DNA of 11,710 nucleotides from JACMLD01 sp039915085 (GCA_039915085.1 JBDSOC010000041.1:1-11710), one strand, 5' to 3'. Counted from the stretch's first letter, positions 1 to 8,236 are shown. Numbers and translations: made by a program. The notes: generated by a model from the letters alone, not told the origin.

Positions 1-1222
1 ATAATTTACCCGCAATTACCGCCAGTGCTTTGAAACTAAGATTCAGCTGGCTGTTGCCAGATATTACCATTAACGGGCTGTCAATAGGCGCCTGCGGTTT
101 GGGATAGTTCAGCACTTTAATAAATGCTGAATCCGGGTTCATGGCTTCTAAACCTGGCAATACTTCCACATCATCTTTAGCATCTATTACAGCAGCCAGC
201 AGGTTTTTAAATGCGATGTAAATGGGATTGGTAACTGAACCACATGCTAGGCCAATAAGATTGAAACTGATATTGAAGAAATGATCCATCCGATCTGAAG
301 CAAGTGTAGTACCATTTGCAGGGCAGGCAACCCGTACAAATTTTTGTACAACGATATTTTTATTCTTTATGGCCGCATTTATAGCGTTGATATTTTTTAT
401 GTCATCCAGCCGTTTTTCTTTTTTCAGGTAATTAATTTCATCTGCTGAAAACCCTGCATTGTTTTCATTGTCTATACAAAAACGGGAAAGAATATCGCCC
501 AGCAATCCACCCCTGGAATGACTAATAATATGAAGTGCCGCATTAGACGGCAACTGGTTTATCAGTTCCAGCACATTATTCAGCGGGCTTTTGGTAAGTG
601 TTTCATGCTGAAATGCCAGTACATTCTGACCATAAAATTGGTGAATGTATTTCCACAATTCGGTTCCGGTCAATTCGCCAAAAGATCCGCTGGAAGAAGA
701 CGCTGTTCCATGCAGAAAGAGCAGGAAGGGTTTATTACTGCTGGCAGCAATATCTGTTTGAAACTGAAAATTGGGATCGAGCCTGAACAAACCGCTTTTA
801 TTTTCAAGTTGTTTTTTTTCTAAATCAGCCGCAAGTGCTTTTACACCTTTTTGCACTGCTTTTTTTGTGAATATATTCAGCAGTTTCAACGCCGCATCGC
901 TTGCCAGGCCCCTTGTTTCACCGGTTGATTGAATAAAAGAGGGTATTTCAAACTCACCGCTGCCGCCACGTTTTTTTATGGCAACTGCCTCAGGAAAAAG
1001 ATCCTGGATCGTTTCATCGGAACTAAGCCAGACGGTATTGTCTTCAAAAACAAATTCCACCAGCTCATTTTCCTCCAGTTTTATTTTTTGCTCTTTTACT
1101 TCTCCGCCCCTGGTAGAAGCGCCAATAACATACGTTTCTTTCAATGTTAATGCGGCTGCAGGATCGGCAACAGCCAGGTTGGTTTGTTTTTCTCCCCTGA
1201 TAACAAGTTTATTAATTTTCAT
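1..1222 (-). CDS. DUF7379-like alpha/beta-hydrolase, putative conflict-system effector (C-terminus cut by window edge)
   Basis: The reading frame is open from ATG at 1222 to the window edge (407 codons, no stop), so the protein is partial. Residues 1-90 are a beta-rich N-terminal module with the pattern VEFVFEDNTVW near 55-65. Residues 165-310 look like an alpha/beta-hydrolase: a hydrophobic strand ending in HGT (171-173), a nucleophile elbow SHSRGG with Ser236, and a later strand ending VRVACPANGT (296-304). The elbow has Ser instead of the usual first Gly of GxSxG. These features match the lipase-like DUF7379 domain, which in the family often precedes CHAT or similar effector domains. Whether one follows here cannot be seen. 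No signal peptide is visible, so it is probably cytoplasmic. It is the last visible gene of the cassette, 50 nt after the 1409-aa gene, with an A-rich, SD-less start. The substrate is unknown; lipid, ester or peptide are all possible. An effector role is inferred from context. Confidence 0.8.
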   Translation of the reverse strand, partial: MKINKLVIRGEKQTNLAVADPAAALTLKETYVIGASTRGGEVKEQKIKLEENELVEFVFEDNTVWLSSDETIQDLFPEAVAIKKRGGSGEFEIPSFIQSTGETRGLASDAALKLLNIFTKKAVQKGVKALAADLEKKQLENKSGLFRLDPNFQFQTDIAASSNKPFLLFLHGTASSSSGSFGELTGTELWKYIHQFYGQNVLAFQHETLTKSPLNNVLELINQLPSNAALHIISHSRGGLLGDILSRFCIDNENNAGFSADEINYLKKEKRLDDIKNINAINAAIKNKNIVVQKFVRVACPANGTTLASDRMDHFFNISFNLIGLACGSVTNPIYIAFKNLLAAVIDAKDDVEVLPGLEAMNPDSAFIKVLNYPKPQAPIDSPLMVISGNSQLNLSFKALAVIAGKL

Positions 1223-1272
1223 GATAAGTTTTTTCAGTCTTTTAGATATGGTGCAATCAATACATTTTATTA

Positions 1273-4200
1273 TTATGATTTCTTTGCTGCGTTTTGGTTT
1301 TCATTGATATTAATTCCTGTAACCCGTATATTCATTTTCTTACCGGTGGATAATTGTGCATTCTGTTGTTGCTGTCTTACATTCTGGTCCCTGCTGACCT
1401 GTTGTTCAATCTGTGTTTTTGGATTGACGCCAATTTTTGCAAACATGTTTACAATGGTATTCATATAGCCTGTCAGCGCTTTTTGTTCTTCGCCGGTAGT
1501 ATAAAAAGCTGTCAACCTGATTTTGCCACCTGGCTGTGCTTTAAGTAAGCGGCTAACCTTTTCCATTACTTGCTGACCCGCGGCATCGGTATACCCATAT
1601 TCATCCAATTGAATATACCCAAAATCTGTTTCCGTTTGATTTTTCTGTGGCGCGTAGATGATTTTGCAGGCAGGCAAAGCTTTCTGTAATTTATCAATTT
1701 CGCTTTGCGGCAATGCCAGGCTACCCAGGTTAATTTGTGTAAGATTTTTAAAGCCAAATACTTGTTTTGGAAATGCAGTGATATATTCTTTTGAAAGATC
1801 AAGTTTGCAGACCATAGCAGCGTCAACGCTCAACGCTTCTTTTAAAGAATTAAAGATCCTGTTGCAATCGGGTTTTACAATTACATTATTAATGTTACAA
1901 TAAGCACCATAATCCTGCTTTCCTGCTTTCACACCCATATCGCCAGCTTTTTTAAAATCTATACAAGCACTGCTGAGTTTCTTTAAAAAATAATACGATT
2001 TACCGCGGAAATAAATAGCGTAGGCGTATTGCGTTTTGGTATCATCGGAATTCAGGGTTATTACTTTATTATAGTCCTTTATAGCATCTGCATATCTTTT
2101 TATACCATATTTAACGCTTGCTCTCCTGTACCAGAAAAGCCCATCTGTTGGATTTAAATCAATCGCAAAATTATATTCTTCAATGGCTTTTGAAGAATAG
2201 GCATCACCCAGCATTTCATAAGCAACGCCACTCTGGTAATAAGCCAGTGCATCTTTGGGGTTCATTGCAATAGCGCGTTTATATGACTGGATGGCTTCCA
2301 GGTAAGCTTTTCTTTGAAAAGCCTCGTCGCCCATAGCATGATAATAATTTGCTGACTCTTTATTATTAGCCGCCTCGTTATTAGCATTCTCATATATCCC
2401 TGTATTTAAAAATAAAATCGGAACAGCCGGGGGAGTTCTGATTTCACTTACAAATTCCGTTTTAACATCAATACCCAGCGCATCTTTAATAATTTGTACA
2501 ACAGAATCGGCCCGTGATTTTTGATTGGGTTCGTAATATACAATGCGCGATGAATCTGTAAAATCTACCTGCAGCGCAGAAACAATTTTGTACCGGAACA
2601 GTGCATCGCCAAGCGAACTTTCAATATCCCTGTAACCACTGGTATCATTATACCTTATTTGCAATGGTACTTTAGAATTACTGCTGCTTCCCACACAACC
2701 AATCGTAATAGAATCAGGCAATAACTGGTTTGTGAAAGCCAGTGCCGCTGTTACTGATTTATTACTATCCCATGACAGCATTATGCTGGCTTTGCCTGCT
2801 GCCATATTTCCATAGAGCAAATCAAAAGAAGCGGTAGCCGTTTTTTGATCATAGCTCAGCGGCACCCGGTCATTGTTAATTTCTACATACCCATCTACTT
2901 TGTCAAAATTATTTTTCAGGGAGTCGCCGCAGGCGCCGAAATCTTTTACTACTTTAATGCTTATGGGTATAATTTGCTTTCCAATATCCTGGTTAAGGGT
3001 TACCAGCGGTGCAAGTTTTTCTGCGCCACCTCCATAGCCGATGTAAGTCCACAAACCAAATAACAATATAGCTGCGCCAGCAGCCAGCCCTCTTTTTAAT
3101 CTTAGCTTTTTATTCAATGTTATTTCATGCAGGTCAAAGTATGCCGATAATCCTACAGATTCATTTCCATTGTTTACAGGAGTTTGCCAGCCATCATTAC
3201 TTTTTTTATCAAGGTATTTTTTAACCGGCATATCCAGTATGGCGTCCTTTTTCCATATTTTTTTAAACCCTTCGCGGCTGTCTGCATACTGACTATAATG
3301 AATACTGTTATTAGCATGTAAAATAAACTGGTTGGTCAATTGCTGGCGCTTCTTTTCTTCCTCAAAAAAATGTCCATTCTCACCATATATACTGGTTGAA
3401 TAATTGAGCATCCGCAGCAATTTCTCCCGCGCGCATAATTCATTATCTATTGTCAGTTGTTTTAACAGCTCCAGCCTGGTTGTTTGTGGAAACACCCCCT
3501 GCTGCATCCAGGATATGCGGCATAGTTTAAGCAGGTTGCTGTAATTCAATTTTTCCGGCTCCCCGTATTTATCAAGAATAGCTTTGCCAATTTCAATTAA
3601 TACTTCCCATTTCAGTCTCGGATAAATACATACAGCACAAAGCCATTGAAACAATGTTTCATCATTGTCCAGGTACTCTTTCAATTCATTTACTTCGCGG
3701 AAATCTGTATCGCGCAAAGAATATTGCCTGGTCTCCGTTATTTCAAAAACACTGGTACGCGGTTTTATTTTTTCTCTCAGCGCAGGAATTATTTTTTGAA
3801 GCGACATTACATCTGCCGGCACCAGTATTATATATTCCTGCAAAATTTTTTCTTTTACCGCCCAGTCTTTTACCGGCGTAGGGGTAATAATAGCCTTGTG
3901 CTGCCAGCGGTTTAATTCTCTCAGAAATTTTTCTTCAATAAGCGGGTAAGCACTGTATACCAGTTCCTGCGCCCTGCCCATAATAATAAGTGTAGCTGTG
4001 CTGTCTGTTTCTGCAAGCCGCTGCAGTGTAAGCCCGCCGGGAAATTTATCATTATAGCAAACAAAATTTTTATCGTAGTAAAAAATGTTTACCGGTATTC
4101 CATCATCTGCTATAATTCTGGCCAGGTATCCAAAAAGTTTTGTCAGCAAACTTTTTGGGTTTGACCTGTCTATCAGTACAAGGTATTGCTGTTGTTGTGT

Positions 4201-5502
4201 AAGCGGTGCGAATACCAGTTGCGGACTTCCGCCGGAACGTATAATAGAGCTGATGGTTCCCGGCACACTTAATACCAGTGTTTCCTCCTCTGCCTTGTAC
4301 CGCATTTGTATCAGTGTTCTCCGGAGTTCTCTTTCCTGTTGTATGAGTTTTATATCATTTTGTTCAAAAGGAATATCAAAAGGTCCTTTGGTTAATGAAG
4401 CCTGCGCCTGTTTGTTTTGATGAACTGTTGATGATTTGGGTCTTCTTTTTAACACACTGTATAGCAAGGCGGCGGCAGCAGGTAATAATAAAATCCATGT
4501 TACCCACCATTTTAATTTAGTTCTGCCTGCGTATGACCCCGCCCTGCTGGCAGAAAAACCTGCAGTATAATGAAGACCGTTATCCTCTACATGAATAGTT
4601 TCATTATCAGTTACCGAACAGGGAGAATTAGCTTCGCCAACCACTGCCGTGCAGCTTATGGAATAATCACCTTTTTTTGAAAAAGAGGCATTTTCTACAA
4701 GCGGTTTACGGCTTAAAAAAGTAGAATCATTAATTTTCCATTGGTAATAAGAAATGGTTCCGGAATCTGCTTCCACATCTGCAGTAATATTAATGTCCTG
4801 TTGTGCAGCGATGGTGCCTTCCGGAATTCTAATGTGCAGCTTTGGTAAATCTTTGCAAACATGAACAAGCAGTGAATCTGATTTTTTAGATAATTGCAAA
4901 CTTTTTGAAGCGAACCGTCTTTTTACCAGGTAGTCTCCTGGTTTATTAAAAACATGCGTCACTTTTAATCCTTCCTGGTTGCTGCTGTCTTCAAACTGCC
5001 AGGCAAATTGTATAATGGAACTGTCTCCCGGGCGATCCTGCAAAAGATTAGATGCATCAAATAATAATGGAACACCTTTTTCAACAGATCTTTCTTTATT
5101 CTTTTCTTCCAGTAAATACACCTTTGGAGGGCGCGATAAATAAACAATCAATAACAGCAACGCCGCAAGCGCTACTGCTATAGCGATTTTAATACGGCGC
5201 GGGATCAATCTCTTTTTACTGTAATCTTCATTGGTCTGTGCGGTGGTAATTTTTTTATACTGCTCAATAATATTATAAAACTTTGCCTGTTCAATTTCAC
5301 TGGTAGCAATAATGGGGCAAATCCATTTTGCGGTTTCATCAATATTCTTTGATCCGAAACGCTCGGTGATTTTAAGCATTTCAATATAATCGTCTGGCTT
5401 AACCCTGAAGCCATTACTGTACAGCAAATAAAACAACTGCCCCATCGGCAGGTGCAGGGTTGTTTTATCAGTACCGTCTTTTATTTGCTTTTCTTTATCC
5501 AT
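1273..5502 (-). CDS. 1409-aa three-pass membrane protein: helical N-domain, PKD x2, vWA-like, LytR_C-like, TPR, LRR-like, OmpA-like
   Basis: Residues 15-90 resemble the helical domain that starts CoxE/SAV_2336-type vWA partners of MoxR. TM1 is about 105-122. Two PKD-like beta domains follow (about 127-215 and 220-306; W168 with HVF and PGDY, then W255 with KKGDY). TM2 is about 332-351. Residues 395-580 look like a vWA-type Rossmann domain with a degenerate MIDAS (strand YLVLIDRSNPKS, 440-451), then a helical part with the motif LFQWLCAVCIYPRLKW (617-632). TM3 is about 805-823. The rest holds a LytR_C-like stretch (945-1035), about four TPRs (1050-1200), an LRR-like segment (1230-1285) and a degenerate OmpA-like end (1295-1400). 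Basic flanks (KKRLIPRRIK, KRRPK, KKLRLKR) put the N-terminus and the vWA part in the cytoplasm, and the PKD and TPR-OmpA parts outside. ATG 5502 is 14 nt after the MoxR stop, so translation is likely coupled. The MoxR-partner role is inferred from order and domains. Individual repeat boundaries are approximate. Confidence 0.85.
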   Translation of the reverse strand: MDKEKQIKDGTDKTTLHLPMGQLFYLLYSNGFRVKPDDYIEMLKITERFGSKNIDETAKWICPIIATSEIEQAKFYNIIEQYKKITTAQTNEDYSKKRLIPRRIKIAIAVALAALLLLIVYLSRPPKVYLLEEKNKERSVEKGVPLLFDASNLLQDRPGDSSIIQFAWQFEDSSNQEGLKVTHVFNKPGDYLVKRRFASKSLQLSKKSDSLLVHVCKDLPKLHIRIPEGTIAAQQDINITADVEADSGTISYYQWKINDSTFLSRKPLVENASFSKKGDYSISCTAVVGEANSPCSVTDNETIHVEDNGLHYTAGFSASRAGSYAGRTKLKWWVTWILLLPAAAALLYSVLKRRPKSSTVHQNKQAQASLTKGPFDIPFEQNDIKLIQQERELRRTLIQMRYKAEEETLVLSVPGTISSIIRSGGSPQLVFAPLTQQQQYLVLIDRSNPKSLLTKLFGYLARIIADDGIPVNIFYYDKNFVCYNDKFPGGLTLQRLAETDSTATLIIMGRAQELVYSAYPLIEEKFLRELNRWQHKAIITPTPVKDWAVKEKILQEYIILVPADVMSLQKIIPALREKIKPRTSVFEITETRQYSLRDTDFREVNELKEYLDNDETLFQWLCAVCIYPRLKWEVLIEIGKAILDKYGEPEKLNYSNLLKLCRISWMQQGVFPQTTRLELLKQLTIDNELCAREKLLRMLNYSTSIYGENGHFFEEEKKRQQLTNQFILHANNSIHYSQYADSREGFKKIWKKDAILDMPVKKYLDKKSNDGWQTPVNNGNESVGLSAYFDLHEITLNKKLRLKRGLAAGAAILLFGLWTYIGYGGGAEKLAPLVTLNQDIGKQIIPISIKVVKDFGACGDSLKNNFDKVDGYVEINNDRVPLSYDQKTATASFDLLYGNMAAGKASIMLSWDSNKSVTAALAFTNQLLPDSITIGCVGSSSNSKVPLQIRYNDTSGYRDIESSLGDALFRYKIVSALQVDFTDSSRIVYYEPNQKSRADSVVQIIKDALGIDVKTEFVSEIRTPPAVPILFLNTGIYENANNEAANNKESANYYHAMGDEAFQRKAYLEAIQSYKRAIAMNPKDALAYYQSGVAYEMLGDAYSSKAIEEYNFAIDLNPTDGLFWYRRASVKYGIKRYADAIKDYNKVITLNSDDTKTQYAYAIYFRGKSYYFLKKLSSACIDFKKAGDMGVKAGKQDYGAYCNINNVIVKPDCNRIFNSLKEALSVDAAMVCKLDLSKEYITAFPKQVFGFKNLTQINLGSLALPQSEIDKLQKALPACKIIYAPQKNQTETDFGYIQLDEYGYTDAAGQQVMEKVSRLLKAQPGGKIRLTAFYTTGEEQKALTGYMNTIVNMFAKIGVNPKTQIEQQVSRDQNVRQQQQNAQLSTGKKMNIRVTGININENQNAAKKS

Positions 5503-5516
5503 CTGCAGCCTGGTGA

Positions 5517-6485
5517 TTACAAAGCGGCTTTATTTTTTACAATAAGCTGGTCTTCGTAATTTTTAATGAGTGTGCTTTTGGTTGCTTCATAAAGCGGGTC
5601 TTTATTATCAGGTGCAAAACTGTTGTTGTTTAGAAGATTGTAATGCTTCAAAAGATTCACCCAGTCAAGGAATTCTGAGGTGGATGGTTTTTTATTCATA
5701 GCACGGTTGCGGATAACATTAAATTCATCAATTGCTTTTTCAAGAAGCGCATCGTATTCGCCATTTTCAATCATCAGTCTTTTTTTTGCAATCAGCAACA
5801 ACTTGTCTTTATCGGGAAAACCGATATGATAAAAAATGCAGCGTCTTAAAAATGCATTGGGCAGGTTTTTTTCTGAATTACTGGTCATGATTACCAATAT
5901 GCGGCAATCACTGCTGCAGCGGCTGACAGACTGGTTGATTTCTTTTATATCAAAACGGTAGTTTTCCATTTCATTCAGTAAGTCGTTGGGAAACTCGCGG
6001 GGTGCCTTATCGATTTCATCGATTAATACTACACTGCTCCGCGCTTTTGCATCAAGGTAAGCGGCAGACAGATTACCAATTTTACTGATGCCCTGCAAAT
6101 CGTTGCTTCCCAGGCCATGGGTTTGCGCTATGGCCAGGCCCATCGGTTTCAGTTCAATAAATTGCTCCGTTGTTGTATCCGCATGCTGGCTGCGAAAATG
6201 ACTAACCGCATCATAGAAATAAAAGAGATCGGTTGAAACAGATGTAGACTTTGTATTGAAAACGAAAGGTGTTTTTAAAAATGCAAACTTTGTATTGTCT
6301 GTCTGCGTTGCCAGTTGCATTGCTACATAATCAGCCAGCTTTGTTTTACCTGTACCGGGTTCTCCGCTTACCAGCAGGGGTTTACCAAGTGCAATGGCAA
6401 TCTCCACGGCTTTAATTAACCCATCATCGGCCACATAATCAATAGCGTTTGTATTCAGGTAAATCTTATCAAGCTCAATGTTCAT
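5517..6485 (-). CDS. MoxR-family AAA+ ATPase
   Basis: This is a 322-aa AAA+ ATPase with a complete active site: Walker A GEPGTGKT (41-48), Walker B VVLIDEID (152-159), sensor 1 in MTSN (200-203), and arginine-finger candidates R214/R215 in the motif NAFLRRC. The segment around 266-276 (KPSTSEFLDWV) is a likely sensor-2 region of the helical lid. The length and the NDLLNEMENYRF motif after Walker B fit the MoxR clade. MoxR proteins act as oligomeric chaperone-like ATPases that remodel or activate a vWA-domain partner. Here the natural partner is the next gene, whose vWA-like domain is predicted to be cytoplasmic. The gene starts 10 nt after the DUF4062 gene stops, with no Shine-Dalgarno sequence, as is common in Bacteroidota. 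Nothing suggests inactivation. Family assignment is firm; involvement in a conflict system is inferred from the neighbours. Confidence 0.93.
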   Translation of the reverse strand: MNIELDKIYLNTNAIDYVADDGLIKAVEIAIALGKPLLVSGEPGTGKTKLADYVAMQLATQTDNTKFAFLKTPFVFNTKSTSVSTDLFYFYDAVSHFRSQHADTTTEQFIELKPMGLAIAQTHGLGSNDLQGISKIGNLSAAYLDAKARSSVVLIDEIDKAPREFPNDLLNEMENYRFDIKEINQSVSRCSSDCRILVIMTSNSEKNLPNAFLRRCIFYHIGFPDKDKLLLIAKKRLMIENGEYDALLEKAIDEFNVIRNRAMNKKPSTSEFLDWVNLLKHYNLLNNNSFAPDNKDPLYEATKSTLIKNYEDQLIVKNKAAL

Positions 6486-6495
6486 AGCGGTGTGT

Positions 6496-7788
6496 TTAAT
6501 TGATTATTTTAAGAATATCAGCATTGTTATTATTTATTTCTGTTATCAGGGCATGTATTTTTTTGTCTGCTTCAAACATACTCAGGGGCGTACATAAATT
6601 ATTAAAACACGTGTCCATCAGTTCTTCTGCCCTGCCCGGACTGGGCGTTATATAATTAATGATCCAAGTTTTTATAAGCTGTGGACTGAGTGATTGCAGG
6701 CGCGGCAATACTGATAAATATTTTCCCTGGTCGGGGAGTTGCTGTATTTCTTTTAGTTGCGTTTCCAGTGCTGCTGACTTTGCATTGTCTTCAATATTCA
6801 GAAAAAGATAAATCTGCGTGTGGCTTTGTGTAAGTGTGGCGTTGTACAATTCAGTCACAAACGTCTTTATAAAATTCAGCTGGTTGTTTTCAAACATAGA
6901 AGCATCACAGTTTATTACAAATACCAGTGGTGTTTCAAGTATTTTAAACCCGGTAAGAAAAGTATTTACAGAAATATCCTGTAATGCTGTGTTGGGAAAA
7001 AATTTATCATAAATATATACCAGCAGGCTGTTGCGGTTTTGTGTATAATCTTCGCTTACAAGAAAATCTTCAAAACTTACCAGCTGACTTTGAATAGCAT
7101 CTTCGGGCAGGTCAAGCGTAAAAATATTAAACCGGTTTATCAGGTTTAAGCCGAGTTCTTTTCTATCTCCATAAATAATAATTGATTTAAAAGAATTGCT
7201 GGTGCGCATCTGCAGAAAACGCGAAAACTGCGGAACCCTGTCACAACAATACGCCCGGGTGCCATCCAGTTTATAGGCTAAAAAAGATCGGCGCATCAAA
7301 GACTCTGCAATCTGCAGGGTAAGGTGGTAAGAAGAAACAAAAGGCTCGGGGTGCGTAAGGGTTGCTTCCCTTACGCGGGTTTTAAAAGCAACCAGTTTGT
7401 TTTTCTTTTTCAGGCGCAACGCTTCATCTGCGTCATTATCAGCGACAAACTGCGGATCGGTATCGTCTGCAAAAAAGGCAAGTATTGTTTTTTTCGGATC
7501 TGCCACTGCCGTATTGTATTCTATTTCCGTTACGGATATTTCTTGCGGGTTATCTTTTGGCGGAATAAAGCCATACCGGTTGGCTAAAATCAGTATATAG
7601 ATATCGCAATCTTTTACGTCATTGATACATTCCAGTGCTGGTTCAATATCATCTGCCACATAACCTTCCATACTCAACAGATCAAAATTTTCTTTAATGG
7701 TTTTTTTATCAAAAAACTCAATAACCTGTTTGCGGTGTTCTTTTAAATCTCGGTAAGTAGACGATATATATACCTTATGTTTTGCCAT
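6496..7788 (-). CDS. DUF4062 protein with C-terminal inactive-STAND-like (iSTAND) domain
   Basis: The first gene of the cassette encodes 430 aa. Residues 4-165 are a DUF4062 domain: KVYISSTYRDLKEHR (5-19), CDIYILILANRYGFIP (61-76) and SVTEIEYNTA (85-94), a Rossmann-like fold usually found N-terminal to STAND NTPases. After a linker with CDRVPQF (182-188), residues 195-400 look like a P-loop NTPase core that has lost its active site. The strand IIIYGD (203-208) is followed by RKELGLN instead of GxxGxGK[ST], and the later strand LVFVINCD (288-295) lacks a normal Walker B. This fits the iSTAND domains reported in bacterial conflict systems. No membrane segment or signal peptide is visible, so it is cytoplasmic. 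It probably serves as an adaptor or gate between a stimulus and the MoxR complex (inference). No Shine-Dalgarno is seen at ATG 7788. An alternative is a stand-alone DUF4062 enzyme with an unrelated C-terminal domain. Confidence 0.85.
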   Translation of the reverse strand: MAKHKVYISSTYRDLKEHRKQVIEFFDKKTIKENFDLLSMEGYVADDIEPALECINDVKDCDIYILILANRYGFIPPKDNPQEISVTEIEYNTAVADPKKTILAFFADDTDPQFVADNDADEALRLKKKNKLVAFKTRVREATLTHPEPFVSSYHLTLQIAESLMRRSFLAYKLDGTRAYCCDRVPQFSRFLQMRTSNSFKSIIIYGDRKELGLNLINRFNIFTLDLPEDAIQSQLVSFEDFLVSEDYTQNRNSLLVYIYDKFFPNTALQDISVNTFLTGFKILETPLVFVINCDASMFENNQLNFIKTFVTELYNATLTQSHTQIYLFLNIEDNAKSAALETQLKEIQQLPDQGKYLSVLPRLQSLSPQLIKTWIINYITPSPGRAEELMDTCFNNLCTPLSMFEADKKIHALITEINNNNADILKIIN

Positions 7789-8132
7789 TATTACGCACGC
7801 AATTTTTTTGAGGTATGCTGGTATTGTACCACCAGGCTTAAAAAATAATCTTTACCTGTTGACTTTGCCGTTTGTCAGGCTGAATTTACCGGGGTGCTCC
7901 GGCAAATTCAGGTTACAGCGTACTTATCGTCTTACGGGTAGTTCTGTAAAATAGAACATTATATAAATTGGCTTAAGTGTAATAAAGTTAATGCTGCAAT
8001 AAGATGTTTATTCCATGGGGCGGATGAAGTCTTGCAAAGGGTTATAGTCTGTTAAGATAGGTTGGGATACGAAAAAACACAATACCCCATTTGTAGTATT
8101 TTTCAAGTTACTTATTTCCCGGTATTTAAGGC
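7789..8132. other. Intergenic leader of the four-gene cassette
   Basis: About 345 bp lie between the DUF2480 terminator and the cassette's first ATG. The cassette's promoter should be here, since transcription from the right is terminated at 8133-8155. I find no clean TTTG-N19-TAnnTTTG promoter on the minus strand. The nearest candidates are a one-mismatch -7 box (CAAATTCA on the plus strand, 7903-7910) inside the hairpin at 7880-7911, and a TATAAT hexamer on the minus strand (7958-7963) without a convincing upstream element. A 5-bp inverted repeat GTTCT-N7-AGAAC sits at 7941-7957. No credible coding sequence is seen. Confidence 0.5.
7880..7911 (-). repeat. 13-bp inverted repeat / hairpin in the cassette leader
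   Basis: CTGAATTTACCGG (7880-7892) and CCGGCAAATTCAG (7899-7911) form a 13-bp stem with a 6-nt loop. The one mismatch becomes a G-U wobble in the minus-strand RNA, but would be A-C in plus-strand RNA, so the structure fits best as RNA transcribed toward the cassette. No T-tract follows on the minus strand, so it is not an intrinsic terminator. It ends about 92 nt before the DUF4062 start codon. A role as leader RNA structure or as a dyad operator is possible. Confidence 0.6.
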
Positions 8133-8155
8133 AAAAAAAAACTGGCCGGAGCCAG
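8133..8155 (-). terminator. Intrinsic terminator after the DUF2480 gene
   Basis: On the minus strand CTGGC-TCCG-GCCAG (8155-8142) forms a short GC-rich hairpin with a UCCG tetraloop. It is followed directly by nine T (8141-8133). It lies about 80 nt after the DUF2480 stop codon and separates that gene from the cassette. The 5-bp stem is short, but the uninterrupted T-tract is strong. Confidence 0.7.
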
Positions 8156-8236
8156 GAAATTAAAAGTATCGGTGCTTTATTAATATCGCACAAACTAACT
8201 GTTATCTGTAACCTTTTTGTTTGCCTGTTCTGCTAT

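Noticed and set aside
518..823. Plus-strand ORF near the left edge
   Set aside because: It is antisense to the hydrolase gene, whose continuous 407-codon frame with an HGT and SHSRG motif explains this DNA.
1566..1826. Minus-strand ORF overlapping the 1409-aa gene
   Set aside because: It is a shadow frame inside the TPR/LRR/OmpA-like coding region, with no domain signal of its own.
4085..4420. 111-codon plus-strand ORF
   Set aside because: It is antisense to the vWA-like region of the 1409-aa gene. Its Ser/Cys-rich composition is typical of antisense frames.
8008..8193. 61-codon minus-strand ORF in the leader region
   Set aside because: It runs straight through the DUF2480 terminator and its T-tract, has no family signal, and its composition fits intergenic DNA.
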